Positions 45,224-57,973 are shown, counted from the stretch's first letter. The stretch: 64,000 nucleotides of DNA from Shinisaurus crocodilurus (GCA_021292165.1 CM037878.1:4154001-4218000), one strand, 5' to 3'. Notes: generated from the letters alone by a model not told the origin. Made by a program: numbers and translations.

Positions 45224-45584
45224 AGCAGATTCCGCCTCTCCGGGCGGGCTTCGTTCCGGCTCACTGCCTCTGTGGGCTCGTTCACACGGCTCCCTTGCCC
45301 CTGTCCACGTGGGCCCCTCTCTTTGGAAGTACCCCTGGCTTTTCCTCTTTCTTCTTGGCCTTTCCTCTCCGCAGCTTTAAGAATCATCAAAGCTTTTCCC
45401 ACACCTTGTGATGATCTGGGGCTATGTCTTGTTAACCAGTCAGTAGTGACTGCCACCACCTGCTCCTGCTTAATCCCCCTTAGCTGGGATGAGCAGGGTT
45501 TCCTCCAGTATACTACTTAAGAGTAGGTAGAAATCCAGCTAAGCCCCCCAGTCTTCACTGGCTAGCCCTTGGTTTGTCCTATGT

Positions 45585-45675
45585 ATGTTCAGAATGAAAA
45601 AAAGTCCTACAACTCCCAGCATGCTCCAGCCAGCCATACTGGCCTCTTTTCTGTCTAAACATGCATAGGATTGTT
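45585..45675. mobile_element. GCAATCCTATG-type MITE fragment
   Basis: AAAAAAAGTCCTACAACTCC then TTTTCTGTCTAAACATGCAT and AGGATTG, the arms of an inverted-repeat element with a shortened centre. Confidence 0.55.
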
Positions 45676-45795
45676 CCTTGATGTAATGATCAATTTGGGG
45701 GAGCTTTAGTTGATTAAATCTGCATAAATTTTCAGAATATTTTTTTTCTTGTTTTCTTCCTTTAAAACCTAAGTGCGTCTTATGGAGCGAAAAAT

Positions 45796-45962
45796 ACGGT
45801 ACCTAGGGAGGCTGCGGGCTCTCCCACTCTGGAGGCATTCAAGGTGCAGCTGGACGGCCATCTGTCAGGGATGCTTTGACCTGGATTCCTGCATTGGGCA
45901 GAGGGTTGGACTCGATGGCCTTGTAGGCCCCTTCCAACTCTACTGTTCTATGATTCTATGAA
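45796..45962 (+). mobile_element. CR1 LINE 3' end
   Basis: End of ORF2 (LEAFKVQLDGHLSGML), then CCTTCCAACTCTACTGTTC and TATGATTCTATG. It is preceded by GCGTCTTATGGAGCGAAAAA, a separate MITE scrap. Confidence 0.85.
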
Positions 45963-46577
45963 GCGACAGAACTCTTCAAGGTTCTCTGGCTAAAATAGCA
46001 CCTGGCAGATGGGCAAGGTTAGGAGAACAGAGAGATTAATACATCTAACAATGTGTGCTATATACAACTTTGTTGTTTACATGTGTATGATGGAACTTTA
46101 TTCTTACATTTTGTAAATACACCATGTCCACTTTTCTAACACCATGTTGGCTGGGGCTGATGGGAGCTGAAATCCAAAACGTCTGGAGGGTAACAGGTTG
46201 GGGAAGGTTGCTACAGGTCTTGATGATCTCAAGGCCCATCTTCCTGCTTTGAGACAGCCACTGAAATCTTGCTCAAAGTACCATCTCGTGTGCATGCTAG
46301 ATTAGCATCCGCAGAAAACAGGGCTGTCCTCTCTGTCATCGAATCTAGAGGCAGGCAAAGATATTTCTCATGCTTGCAGGAGTTAAAGCATCTGGAGGCT
46401 TCTTGCTGCTATACTATTTTATTTATTTAGGGTGCAATCCTGAACTCAGAGTCTTACTGGCATCCAAAGCAGGGCAGGGCAGAGCAGGAGGAGCAGCGGA
46501 GGCAATATTTGCCATTTTTGGATGTCTAGCTGGGGCGTTTTTGGAGGGGAGGGGATGAGTCTGGAGAGACCCCGGGA

Positions 46578-47474
46578 TCATAGAATCATAGAATCATAGA
46601 AAAGTAGAGTTGGAAGGGCCCTACAAGGCCATCGAGTCCAACCCCCTGCCCAATGCAGGAATCCAGGTCAAAGCATCTCTGACAGATGTCTGTCCAGCCG
46701 CACCTTGAATGCCTCCAGACTGGGAGAGCCCACCACCTCCCTAGGTAGTTGATTCCATTGTCTTATTGCTCTGACAGTCAGGAAATTTTTCCTGATGTTT
46801 AGGTGGAATCTAGGTTCCTGTAACTTGAGCCCATTATTCCGTGTCCTGCAAACTGGGATGACCGAGAAGAGATCTTTGCCCTCCTCTGTGTGACATCCCT
46901 TCAAATACTGGAAGAGTGCGATCATATCTCCCCTCAGTCTCCTCTTCTGAAGGCTAAACATGCCCAGTTCTTTCAGTCTCTCCTCATAGGGCCTTGTTTC
47001 CAGTCCCTTTATCATCCTTGTTGCCCTCCTCTGAACCCTCTCCAGTTTGTCTATGTCCTTGTTAAAGTGAGGTGCCCAGAACTGGACGCAGTACTCAAGA
47101 TGAGGCCTAACCAGTGCCGAGTAAAGGGGAATTATCACTTCCCGCGATTTGGAAGCTATACTTCTATTAATACAGCCCAAAATTGCATTTGCCTTCTTTG
47201 CAGCCACATCGCATTGCTGGCTCATATTCAGTTTGTGATCTACCACAATTCCAAGATCCTTCTCACTTGTAGTATTGTTGAGCCAAGTGTCCCCCATTCT
47301 GTAACTCTGCATTTGGTTTCCTCTCCCTAGGTGCAGCACTTGGCATTTATCCCTGTTAAATACCTCGTATCCTGTCTGCCCCAGTCCCTCCTGCTCCCCC
47401 AAATGCCCCCCTTTACCCCTCTCTGAGGTCACTTTCCTGACCTTGGAGCACAGCCGGCGCGGTTCTTTCCACAC
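46578..47474 (-). mobile_element. CR1 LINE with long open ORF2 C-terminus
   Basis: A 268-codon minus-strand open frame (46668-47474) covers the CR1 reverse transcriptase C-terminus: [52 protein letters not shown] and RQWNQLPREVVGSPSLEAF. After the stop come GGCCTTGTAGGGCCCTTCC and three TTCTATGA 8-mers, the CR1 3' terminus. 5'-truncated, so not mobile, but one of the youngest-looking copies here. Confidence 0.93.
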
Positions 47475-49011
47475 CAGCTGCGAGGGGCGGGGGATCAGAG
47501 CTCTGATTCCCAGCTCTGGGCTCAGAGCACCATCCCTGACCTCGAAGCCGGGAACCTGAAATATCCTATGCTATCCCCCAGCCCAGACAATGTCTAGGGG
47601 CCTGATAGGATTGTTCCCTTAGTTGTATCACTTTCTTTCCGTTTCTTTTTAGTTTCAATCACAGCTGTGCGCAGATGGCCTCTCCAAATTCTCCACCGTC
47701 TGTAGGCAGAGAAATGGGGTGGAAGGACAACGTCACCATTTTTTTTCCGGTGGGGGAGAAATTCTCAACAGTGTCTCACAGGGCTTACCATCTGCAGGGG
47801 ATGCACCACAGCTTCACTCTTTTATTTATTTATTTAGTTAGTTAGTTTTTATGGATTTTTGGTTTTTGGTGGCTGAAACAGCATCAGCCATGTTGGCAGG
47901 CGGGTTGCCATTTTTTATCCACCACAATATAAGTTGCGTGGGGGGCAGTGTTGTGTCCAGCTCCAGTGGACAGAGGTGGATCTTGTGCTAAGCCAAAATC
48001 TGCCCTCCAATTTCCAGAAAGTTTTCTTCCCCCATGAAAGAGGCTTCCAAATTTCTGCCTCATTCTCAGGGTGTTTTAGAATTTATTTTTGTGGTGTCTT
48101 TGAGCTTACCTGATCACTGCAAGGCGGCCGAAGATGCTGTGTGTGTGTTTTCTTCTTGCTACGCATCTCCCCGTTGCTCTGCAGCCGCCCAGGCTGCCCG
48201 TGCTTCCTGATCTGAAATAGCCCTCTGGGAGGAATGACCTCATGATGTTTCCCCCTGGGCTTGAATGGTCATGTGGGGAGCTGAGGAGGTGGCAGGCTGC
48301 CAGAGAGGTGCCCATACAATGAAAAATGGGACACCCGTGCACACTCCTCGGCCGCCTCCTAAGTAAGCTAAGCACAAGACCCCCAAACCCCAACCCATGA
48401 GAATTTCTCTGAAATTATCTTCACCACTGAATTTCTTTTTGAAAGCCATTTCTTTTCTACCAAATTGAATGGGAGCGGTTGAAAAGAATGTGGGAGAAAT
48501 TTTTGGCACAATACTAGTTTAAGTGTTGCTTTATGATATTATTTTTTTGGTTCTATATTGTAAACTACTTTTATAAGTTTATCTAATCCTTAAAAACAAC
48601 AACCAACAGCACCCATTTAAGTTGGCATCTAACACCATATGTTGAAGTAATGAGTTCTAGAAGTTACTTATTCAGAAGAAGCATTTCCTTTCGTCCACTC
48701 TGTTATCGACCCCAACCCATGGATCTACCTTACATGTCACGGTTTGTGCAACACGCCCCACACATCCACCCATTTTGGAAAACCGTAGATGACCAACAAT
48801 GCATTACAGGGCTGATGCCGCTGACAGAGCATGGATCTCTGAGAAAACTGCTCTTGCCAGAGGTTGACTAATGAAGAGTAATGACCACTGCCCATGCTTT
48901 AGCAGGAGAAATGGGTTATAACAACAGATGAGGCATGAAGGGATCTCTTCACTGGTGGTTTAATACTGTGATTACAGAATTCCCACCACTACCTGCAGAG
49001 TGCCATTTGTC
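47475..49011. other. No gene seen
   Basis: Unique-looking sequence. No exon or element could be supported. Confidence 0.35.
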
Positions 49012-49155
49012 AGGCATGCATGAAAGGGCTTTCTCCTGTATTGCCCCCAAACTCTGGAATCCCTTAAGAACTACGATTGGGCCCCACTTTCTTGGCCTTT
49101 AGAAAGGCTGTGAAGATGCATCTTTCCAATTCAGCTTTTTAAAATATGTTGTTTT

Positions 49156-49498
49156 AGGGTACAATCCTGTGCATGTTTACACAGAAAGAAGTCCTACAAG
49201 TACAGTAATACCTTGGATTGCAAGTAACTTGGTTTGAGAGCGTTTTGCAAGACAAGCAAATTTTTAAATATTTATTTAATTTTTTTTTTACTTGATATAC
49301 AAGCGACGTCTTGCAATACAAGTACTGTAGTACGGCTTAAATTAGAAATCTCTGTACAAATTTTTTTTGGGGGGATTTCGTTTTGATATAAGAGTGTTTT
49401 GGATTACAAGCACGTTTCCAGAACGAATTATGCTCGCAATCCAAGGCATGACTGTATAGGCGTTTTTTCAGTCTAAACACAGATAGGATTGAGCCCTT
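49156..49498. mobile_element. GCAATCCTATG-type MITE, host of another MITE
   Basis: The left part GGTACAATCCTGTGCATG...TCCTACAAG and the right part CAGTCTAAACACAGATAGGA-TTGAGCCC are inverted relatives, separated by 49203-49454. Confidence 0.6.
49203..49454. mobile_element. Tigger/mariner-like MITE with TA duplication
   Basis: It starts CAGTAATACCTTGGATTGC and ends GCAATCCAAGGCATGACTG, TA on both sides. It is the inverted partner of 10761-11008. Confidence 0.85.
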
Positions 49499-49622
49499 AA
49501 AGATTTTACTGTTTTTAATGTTCTTCTGTTTTTAGGTTTCATTGTTTTCAGTTGTTGTACATGGCTTTGCTGGCTCTTTAGCAAATACAGCAGTATATAA
49601 ATATTAATTAATTAATTAATTT

Positions 49623-50020
49623 TAGGGATGCAGGAGAAATCTGCAATGGATTCAAATTCTTTCGGATTTCTATTAATCTGACCTGTGGATTCTGCAGCAG
49701 ACCAGCTTTTTTACTTTCTGGAATTGTACACATATTTAGCCATACAAAAGTACAAAAAAATACCCCCCAAAAATTAAAAACACCAACTGAAAATGCACAT
49801 TTCCCCCCTAGGCTAAAGTGCGCAAATGCTCATTTTTGGGAAATTTGCGCAAATGCATCTTTTCAGAAGTGCACATTTGTGTGAGTGCAGTTTCCAATGC
49901 AAACACAAGTTTGAGAAATTGAGAAAAAATCAATTCTGTCAATGAGCAGAGAACAGAAGGAAAGATGCCTGACTCCATGAAACACAGATGGGATGGATTT
50001 AACAAAATCCCCAAATTAAA
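49623..50020. mobile_element. AT-rich repeat starting TAGGGATGC
   Basis: It has the GCGCAAATGC/GCACATTTGTG interior of the AT-rich hAT family. The right end (GATTTAACAAAATCCC) is truncated. Confidence 0.45.
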
Positions 50021-50269
50021 TAAATAGCAGCGTCCATTCTGCTGTCATACTATGCAGTCCAAGAGAAGGCCCATCTATGGCTTCCTTGCACTGCCAAAGC
50101 AATGCTCTGCTGCTGCTGCTTCAGAGTGGGGCTACTGTTATTTATTTTCCATACCTGAATCAATACTGAACTTCATTCCCTGTAGACGTGGTACAATTCT
50201 TATGTGCACATGGCAGTGCTGAAGTCAGCGATGTATGGCAAGTTGGGTGGTATCTGAGATGTTACAGAA

Positions 50270-51090
50270 TCATGGAACAGTAGAGTTGGAAGGGGCCTAT
50301 AAGGCCATAGAGTCCAATCCCCTGCTCAATGCAGGAATCCACATCAAAGCATCCCTGACAGGTGGCTGTCCAGCCGCACCTTGAATGCCTCCAGTGTGGG
50401 AGAATCCACCACCTCCCTAGGTCATTGGTTCCATTGGTGTATTGCTCTAACAGTCAAGAAGTTTTTCCTGATGTTCAGCCGGAATCTGGCTTCCTGTAAT
50501 TTGAGCCCATTATTCCATGTCATGCACTCTGGAATGGTCGAGAAGAGATCCTGGCCCTCCTCTCTGTGACCACCTTTCAAGTACTTGAAGAACGTATTGT
50601 ATCTCCCCTCAGTTTTCTCTTCTGAAGGCTAAACATGCCCAGTTCCTTCAGTCTCTCCTCACAGGGCTTTGTTTCCAGTCCCATGGTAATCTTTGTTGCC
50701 CTCCTCTGAACCCTTTCCAGTTTGTCTGCATCCTTCTTAAAGTATGGTGCTCAGAACTGGATGTAGTACTCACGATGAGGCCTAACCAGTGCTGAGTAGA
50801 GGGGAACTAGTACTGTACTTCCCACAATTTGAAAGCTATACTTCTATTAATGCAGTCCAAAATAGCATTTGCCTTTTTTTTGCAGCCACATCACATTGCT
50901 GGTTCATATTCAGCTTGTGACCCACAACAATTGCAAGTTCCTTCTCGCTTGTAGTATTGTTGAGCCGAGTATCCCCCCCCCATTTATTTATTCATTTTCT
51001 ATACCGCCCAATAGCTGGAGCTCTCTTTGTAACTGTACATTTGGTTTCTTTTTTCCTAGGTGCAGCACTTGGCATTATCCCTATTACATT
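50270..51090 (-). mobile_element. CR1 LINE 3' part
   Basis: Decayed ORF2 C-terminus on the minus strand with the tail GGCCCCTTCCAACTCTACTG. It has a small insertion near 50978-51022 (TTTATTTATTCATTTTCTAT). Confidence 0.85.
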
Positions 51091-52509
51091 TCATTCTGCA
51101 GGAGTGTTGGCCTTTACTACACACAGCCGGACAATACAGTGGTGGAAGGTTTGAGGAAGGAGCAGCACCGACCAGTGAGCTATTTTGTGCATTCACGACA
51201 CAGCCGTGAAAACTGCCCTTCACTCCTCAGGAAGAGATAGATGGTTTAAGGGCAGTGGAGTCCCGCCCGCATGACGGATATCCGAACAGACAGGCTGCTC
51301 CAGGGTCCTTCTCTCCTTAATGACTCTCTAGCCAAGGATCGTGTGTTTTCCTTTTGTGTCCATGCCAGGCTGACACTGGGATGGCGGAGTGAGGTGAGCC
51401 GCTGGAAAAGGCACATGATGCGATTTTTTCAGAGCACACATTAAAGCGAAGGCCCTGGCCTGTTTCAGACATGAAAGGATACAGCGCTCTCCGAGTGCCC
51501 CGGCAAAGAGTAAGGTTGTTAACCTCAAAGCCTTGGCTAGGAGCCCGCTGGCGTAATTACGTTCTTCCCGAGTTAAATGTGCCGGGCGATTGTGTTATCC
51601 ATCGCCTCTTGCTTAGGGTCACATTTTCCTACTTGTCCTCTTCTCAGAAGGCGATTCCACCCCCACTTCCCCCCCGATTCTCAATCTGGTGCTGCATTTA
51701 AAGAGCTGGCTGGAAATCTCTCCCCACCCACCATCATTTCTCTGCCCGGTGACAAAAGGGGGTACCCCCTGGGCCCCATTCTCTGAAACTGGCCAAAACG
51801 GAACGGGGCTGAAATTGGATGGGACTGAAATTTGTGGATGGGGACAAAAGGCAGCAGCCAACATGGGCTGCTCCAGTTCCAGGAGGTGCCTGAGTGAGTG
51901 AGTTCATCCCTCCCGCCCCACCCCCAAAAATATTTTGGTCCACCCTCTGAAATTTACCAGGGGGCTCATCCCGCCCCCCCTTTCATCCCATCACAGTAAT
52001 TCAAGTTCTCTAGGGAGAACGTCTGGCTCAGCAGGAGTTCAGACGGAGGCCTTTGTTTTCAGGGCGGTGAGTGTGTGTTCTTCAAACGGCTCCCACCACA
52101 CTTAAAATGTCACACCTCTCTTCCCCTTTAGCACTGTCTGAGTTTTGCACAAATATAGTTTTGTGGCTCTCCCCGCACCCCATAACTTCCCTGAGTGGTA
52201 AGATGCTTCTTCGCTTTTTACAGTATTCAGCTTCCCACTGGGGAAAAGGATTGCTGGCGACCGACTTCTGGCATTTTTGTAATATCGATGCACAAGTGGG
52301 AGGCCATTAAAAAAATGCTGGCTTGTTTATTTTGCAGCTGTCCCTTTTCGTTGCAGCCCACCGACCTGCCCCTCTTTTACTATAAATTAAACAGAACATT
52401 TTAACGTTTTATTTTAAACATTGATTAGGCTGGCATAAACTGTTCTTCACAATAATAAGTTTATGTTATGGTACACTCAATCCCTGTATTCGAAAACAAT
52501 ATAGCCCAT
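51091..52509. other. No gene seen
   Basis: Unique-looking sequence; possible unrecognised regulatory DNA, nothing demonstrable. Confidence 0.35.
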
Positions 52510-53165
52510 TGTGAAGGATTGAGGCCTACACAGGCCTGAGTTAGTTGAAGCCTGTAGGCCCAAACATCTCCTGATGGGAGGGGGGCATTTGTGAGTTTCA
52601 TTTTCACCCAATAGAGTTAAGTTTCATTTCTCCAGTTTGAGGTCACACGATTGTAACCTTCTAGGTCTGGGGGTGGGGAGTGTATATAAAGAGTGGCTCT
52701 GGAACTGCAGTGGGTGGCAGAGGGAGAGAGTGACATTGGAGAGTGAAGCAGACAGAGAAGAGAGTCTGACTATCACTAAAGAACTGCAGAACAGCTAGGA
52801 GAAAGGCTGGGGAAAGGAATCTCTACTAAGCTTACAGGTGACAGTGTAGCTAGGTTAGAGAACCTTGCGTTATTTTTCCTTTTATTTCCCTTATACTTGC
52901 TTTTTGTAATCTTACAGCTCTATTTGTGTAATTACCTTAAGTTAATGTGATTCTACTTTACCAATATTTACTACAGTAAACAGTTATTGTTAAAATTCAG
53001 TTGTTGGAGTGTCTTTTGCACCACGCCTAAGGCCTAATCCCACGTTACTGGGAACAGGAGGTAAAGAGGCAGAGAATTGGCATCCTGAGACAGGAGGGGT
53101 TCTTAAAGAGGCAGATATCTTTAAGGAGCTGATCAAGGTGTCCTGGGACAGGTGGAACCTTGACA
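52510..53165 (+). mobile_element. Solo LTR
   Basis: TGTGAAGG...CCTTGACA (656 bp), flanked by CCCAT (52505-52509) and CCCGT (53166-53170), four of five matching. A TATATAAAG box lies at 52683-52691, followed by a T-rich, polyadenylation-like region. No internal sequence is present, as expected after LTR-LTR recombination. The family is not determined; it differs from the copia LTR. Confidence 0.72.
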
Positions 53166-53529
53166 CCCGTGTCCAGATGGGATTTTGAAATCGACTCCTA
53201 CAGACACAAAGGAGCATGCACGGAGAAGCAGCATGAGCCGTAGGGATGGCGGTGGGCTGGATGCAGACTACAGCGCTGTTCGATCATGGCCTTCCCTCCT
53301 CACCCTCACGCACAACATGGGATTGTACAGAAGAAGTGCCCATGTGTATGAATGGGGCCTTCCCCCCCCCCAAGCCTAAATGCTACATGTGGGAGGAATT
53401 TTTGGTATGAAGGGGAATTAGGGGGGTGGGGGCAGGGAAAGTACCGACCCTGCCCACAGCTGACTTTGGCCCTCTTCACCGCCGACCCCTGCCCCACCCT
53501 CGGAAGGAAAATGGTTCCCCACCTCTGGT

Positions 53530-53705
53530 GTAGGGATCAAAGTGCTCGACTACGACTCAGAAGAAGAGCCAGGCCTCAAATCGCTCTGCGACCTTCCTGG
53601 CTCAGTTACGTTCTCTCAGCCGGCAGCGTTAAAATGGTGGTGGTGGTGGTGGAGTTTATCTTGAGCTCCACGGAGGGAAGGCAGGATATAAATGCAATGA
53701 ATAAA
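53530..53705 (+). mobile_element. Diverged SINE-like fragment
   Basis: CAAAGTGCTCGACTACGACT, then GGAAGGCAGGATATAAATGC. The head and tail resemble a tRNA SINE; the middle is replaced by a (GGT)n stretch. Confidence 0.35.
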
Positions 53706-53797
53706 CCATCGTACTGGTGAATACTCTCTAGGAAAAGCGATGAAAGCAGACACTCACTTGTGAAGAGGTAAAAAAAAACTTGGGCATCCTGCTAAAG

Positions 53798-53932
53798 CAG
53801 TGTTTCTCAACCTTGGGTCCCCAGATGTTTTTGGCCTACAACTCCCAGCATGCCCCAGCCAGCATAGCTGGCTGGGGCATGCTGGGAGTTGTAGGCCAAA
53901 AACATCTGGGGACCCAAGGTTGAGAAACACTG
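53798..53932. mobile_element. Palindromic hAT MITE with perfect duplication
   Basis: A 135-bp near-perfect palindrome (CAGTGTTTCTCAACC... / ...GGTTGAGAAACACTG) flanked by TGCTAAAG on both sides (53790-53797 and 53933-53940). This is the best example in the window. Confidence 0.95.
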
Positions 53933-53940
53933 TGCTAAAG

Positions 53941-55911
53941 GGACCACGAGTTGCCATCGCGACAGAATGTCCTGAAATGCAGACCATTTTTCTCATCCCT
54001 GGAAGGTTTGGCGGAGCAGAATTACATCAACACTGATTGTTTTTGCTGCAATGACCATGCTGACTGGGGAAGATAGGCATTATAGTCCAACATATCAGGA
54101 GGGTACCAGGTTAGGGAAGGACACATTAACCTGTAAAGGCACACTGCATGCATCAGCGAGATGCTCAAGAGAATTGCCATATGGTCGCTTTCTCCATTTT
54201 TGTTTCTTTTTCCTGATCAGTGAACTCGTATCTACTCAACTCCCCCCCCCCATCTTTATTATTCTCTTCTCTATAATAAATTTGATTTCTTTTACAATAC
54301 ATATTCCCCCAGTTCTTCTCTGTTGGTTGATGTGTGTACCACCCCACCACACACACACACACACACACCTTGCACATCCACAATTCTTCTTTGATTTTGG
54401 CATTTTCCTGCATTTCTGCTTCCTAGATATAAGCAACCCTAACTCCTTCATTTCCCCTCAGACTGTTGTACAATTTTTTTCTACATTGTTCTCTGTCTTT
54501 GCTGTCTGTGTCAAAATATAGTTTTGATTTCCCCTCCTTCAGTCTCTTTTAAAAACTTCCCTTTGTTTCCTTCCGTTTTATGCGCCCGCACCCACATTTC
54601 TGTGTTACTCTGCTTTGCACATTTATTAATGCCTGGAGTCTTCACCTGAAATGAATGCTTCCCCTCATTTATGGCCTTTGCTTTCTGTTCCCACCTTCTT
54701 CTCTTTTTTTGGTTATGAAAAGAACTTTGCTTATACTTTGCTGGACTCCTTATAAAATTCTCCCAGTTCTTTCTTAACAGTATACGTATGCAATGCTTCC
54801 GTCTGCTTCCCTCCACTGTACAATATGAACCTTCTACACGGTTGCTTATATATTTGTTTGCCTCAAAACATCTCTTTAATCTATTTTAGAAATGTTCATG
54901 AGGTTTTTATTCCCCAGCCAGGCCCACACCTTCAGTCTTGATTGGGCTATTACCGATGCCCAATAAATGTCCTGAAATGGAAAACTTTTTTTTGCTTTTC
55001 CCTTCTCATCTGGTTGTCTTGATATGTTACCCACCTTTGAGAAAAGGGAGAGTAATTTTATGCTTTATAAATGCAATTATTATTTTCCTTCACTGGGCTT
55101 ATTCTATAAATTTTCTAAACTGCCAAGCTGTTTCCCCCTCATATACTTTTTGGTTTGGCACTTATGTTCATATCTTACATTTCTCCACAGCTTCCTACCG
55201 CTTCACTTCCTACTTTAAACCGTTGCCTCTTCTCAACTGTGGACACGTCAACAATGGCTTTTGTAATGGCCAGTGCCCAGCAGTGATGAATTTTATCCTG
55301 ACAGTCCCCATCGTCATTGCTCCCAAAAAGAACCCAAAAAATGCAGGCAAATGTGTTGATCCATTTCAACAAACCAGTTCTAGCAGTTTTCATCTCCACC
55401 AGGAGCAAAGTGAAAGTGTCCTAATCATCCATGCCAGACCAAGCCACCACAAAAACCTTTGCATCACAACAGGGGACAACATATTGTTGTTGGGAAACCC
55501 GATCCCCTCCTCCTGCTACTCTGAGGATTGCCGCTATAAGCTCAGAGAGAACAGGGAATTCTGGGGGTGGGGGGAGATGACACAGCAGCCCTGGTGATGA
55601 AAACTTCCCGGCGCTGCATCGCTGTGAGTCCTGGCTCCACCAGACAACTGCCGGAGCCTTCTTTCCTCCTATATCCACTGTCTTCTTCTTCTTTTAAATT
55701 TCTTCTCCCATTGCTTCTGCTGGATCAAAAGTATCCCCAGAGGCACCCTTGATATGCCCTCATCTGGCCTTACTATTCACAGGCAGCATGCCGTGGACTG
55801 GGCAGCCGCAGCAGTGGAGCTTACTGGTCAAGGGATGGCCTCTGCCCACTCCCTCTGCCTCTGCCTCTCCCTCTGCCCACGGAGGGGGAATGCCCGCCAC
55901 ATTATCCTATG
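53941..55911. other. No gene seen
   Basis: Pyrimidine-rich plus strand with a (CA)n run at 54349-54368 and a 219-codon frame (54938-55597) without motifs. Part may be an old retroelement on the minus strand that I cannot identify. Confidence 0.35.
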
Positions 55912-56823
55912 TAGCGGTGCATCCAAGCAGGGTCGGCGCCTCTGAGTCGATTTTTGGGGGAGGCGCCGACCCGACGTCCATTTTCTGAACGGCGCACCGC
56001 GCCGCTCGATCAGGCTGCTCCAGCCCGTTCGGCGCTTCCGAGACCCAGGGATGGGGACTCGGACTCGAGGACTCGACTCGTGAGTCGGACTGAGTCCCTC
56101 TTCTGACTCGACTCGGACTCGAGTCCTAATATTTTTAATGGGACTCGAGACTCGACTCGGGAATCGAGACCAAGGAGTCCCGAGTCTGGGCTGTGCCAGA
56201 AGGAGTGGAGAGGAGCGTGATTGCCGGCGAAGAGCGCATGGAAGCGAGATGTGCCACTGCTCGGCCACTATGGACGGCTACCAGGAGTGCAGCCCCAACA
56301 GTGTGTCAAGATTTATTTTGATTGATGTGTTGCGTACTTGGGAGAGGCAGAGGAAGGACCTGAGATTACTCTGTGTGGCTGCTCTGAGTGTGAAGTAGCC
56401 TTATTTTGTTGGGGAAAACCCCCATTGATTTTAATAGGGACTCGTGGAGTCAGCTTTGGGAGTGACTCGTGACTCATGAGTCACCATTTTGGACCAAGGA
56501 CTCAGACTCGGACTTGAGACTCGGGTCCAAAGACTCGTGACTCAACTCGTGACTCGAGACCAAGGACTCTTCAACATCCCTGCCGAGACCTGAAATGACC
56601 CTGCGCAGGCGCAGAACGCGCCACAGGGGTCCAGCGCGCCTGCACAGGGTTCCGTCGCGTCATTTCTGGTCCCGGAAGTGACGCGACGGGACAGGACGGG
56701 ACGTGTGGACGGCTTGCCGCGGAGTGGGCGAGCCGCCCCGAAGAAAAGGTAAGGCCTCACCGGGCGTGAGCGGGGCCAATTTCGGCCTCGTTCTGCCCGG
56801 CGAGGGCTCGATGTTCAATTAAA
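55912..56823. mobile_element. GC-rich hAT relative split by a GACTCG element
   Basis: It starts TAGCGGTG and shares CCTGCGCAGGCGCA, GACGCGACGGGAC and GGCCAATTTCGGCC with 29980-30368. It is interrupted at 56046-56582. The right end is unclear. Confidence 0.6.
56046..56582. mobile_element. GACTCG-repeat hAT element, short form
   Basis: It starts CAGGGATGGGGACTCGG and ends CTTCAACATCCCTG, with perfect 8-bp repeats CCGAGACC (56038-56045 and 56583-56590). The CTGCCTGC-rich middle is missing. Confidence 0.92.
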
Positions 56824-57151
56824 TAGGGATGTGTGAATCAGCAAGAGTTGAGCTTGCTGAAATTCTCCAAATTCCATCTTGAAGCTCATTTGAATTGAGT
56901 CCATATCAGATTGTGAGCTTGGTCCCCCCCCCCCCATGAAAATCCATGTGTATTTCCATGTGTATTTCCCCAAATGTATGCATGTTGTCGAACACATTTC
57001 TTTTGGTCCACAAATCACATTGCAAGCTCAGAAATGTATGGACTTCGTCTTCGATCGCAGATTGCATCTGAGTCCATGTTTGGTCCGGAAGGCACAAACT
57101 GAGTAAATCCTGATCAAAACCAAACTGAAACTAATTTCTCATACATCCCTA
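56824..57151. mobile_element. AT-rich repeat with TAGGGATG/CATCCCTA ends
   Basis: It starts TAGGGATGTG and ends ATACATCCCTA, with a TCCATGTGTATTTCC interior. No TSD; it abuts the GC-rich element. Confidence 0.55.
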
Positions 57152-57560
57152 CGAGTGTTTTGTTATTTATTGGTCTTAAGTGTGTGTGTGTGTGTGTTTT
57201 TTAAATGAATAACTGTATATAAACACTGTAAAATAAATAAAATGAAATAAATTGTGCCATTTTTATAATGGCAAGTAACTCAGAAATTTTGCGAAATCAC
57301 CCTAACGTGTCCCAGTGCCACTACTAGCAGGCTTGTTGGAGTGTCTGACGTCATGCAAAAATGGAAGCATCAGCAACCCAAGCGTAGACTCCAAAGTTGG
57401 CCAGCGCTGCCACAATCAGTAGCAATGACATCAGGCCGATGTGCGTCCCTGGTAAAGAGCATCTGCGAAATCCTTGCCAAGTGATTCATAAGGACAGAAG
57501 AGTAATGGGGACACTTTCCCCACTGCGCAGGTGAAGCAGTAAACCTCAGCAACGTGCAAC

Positions 57561-57973
57561 TGAATCATAGAATCATAGAATCATAGAAAAGTAGAGTTGG
57601 AAGGGGCCTACAAGGCCATCGAGTCCAACCCCCTGCTCGATGCAGGAATCCAGGTCAAAGCATCCCTGACAGATGTCTGTCCAGCCGCACCTTGAATGCC
57701 TCCAGAGTGGGAGAGCCCACCACCTCCCTAGGTAGTTGATTCCATTGTCTTATTGCTCTGACAGTCAGGAAATTTTTCCTGATGTTTAGGTGGAATCTAG
57801 GTTCCTGTAACTTGAGCCCATTATTCCGTGTCCTGCAAACTGGGATGACCGAGAAGAGATCTTTGCCCTCCTCTGTGTGACATCCCTTCAAATACTGGAA
57901 GAGTGCGATCATATCTCCCCTCAGTCTCCTCTTCTGAAGGCTAAACATGCCCAGTTCTTTCAGTCTCTCCTCT
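57561..57973 (-). mobile_element. CR1 LINE 3' end
   Basis: Minus-strand ORF2 C-terminus ([35 protein letters not shown]) and a tail of three TTCTATGA 8-mers. Very like 46578-47474. Confidence 0.92.

Larger units (their letters stand above)
49012..49620 (+). mobile_element. L2-like LINE 3' end with nested elements
   Basis: L2 end sequence at 49012-49155 (AGGGCTTTCTCCTGTATTGC, AGAAAGGCTGTGAAGATGCA) resumes at about 49499-49605. In between is a GCAATCCTATG-type MITE, itself split by the TA-flanked MITE. Confidence 0.65.

Noticed and set aside
46668..47474. 268-codon open frame as a host gene
   Set aside because: It is the C-terminus of CR1 reverse transcriptase followed by the CR1 tail; the same peptide recurs at 19.4, 25.7, 57.7 and 62 kb.
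54938..55597. 219-codon frame
   Set aside because: No motif, no splice context and pyrimidine-rich composition; chance frame.
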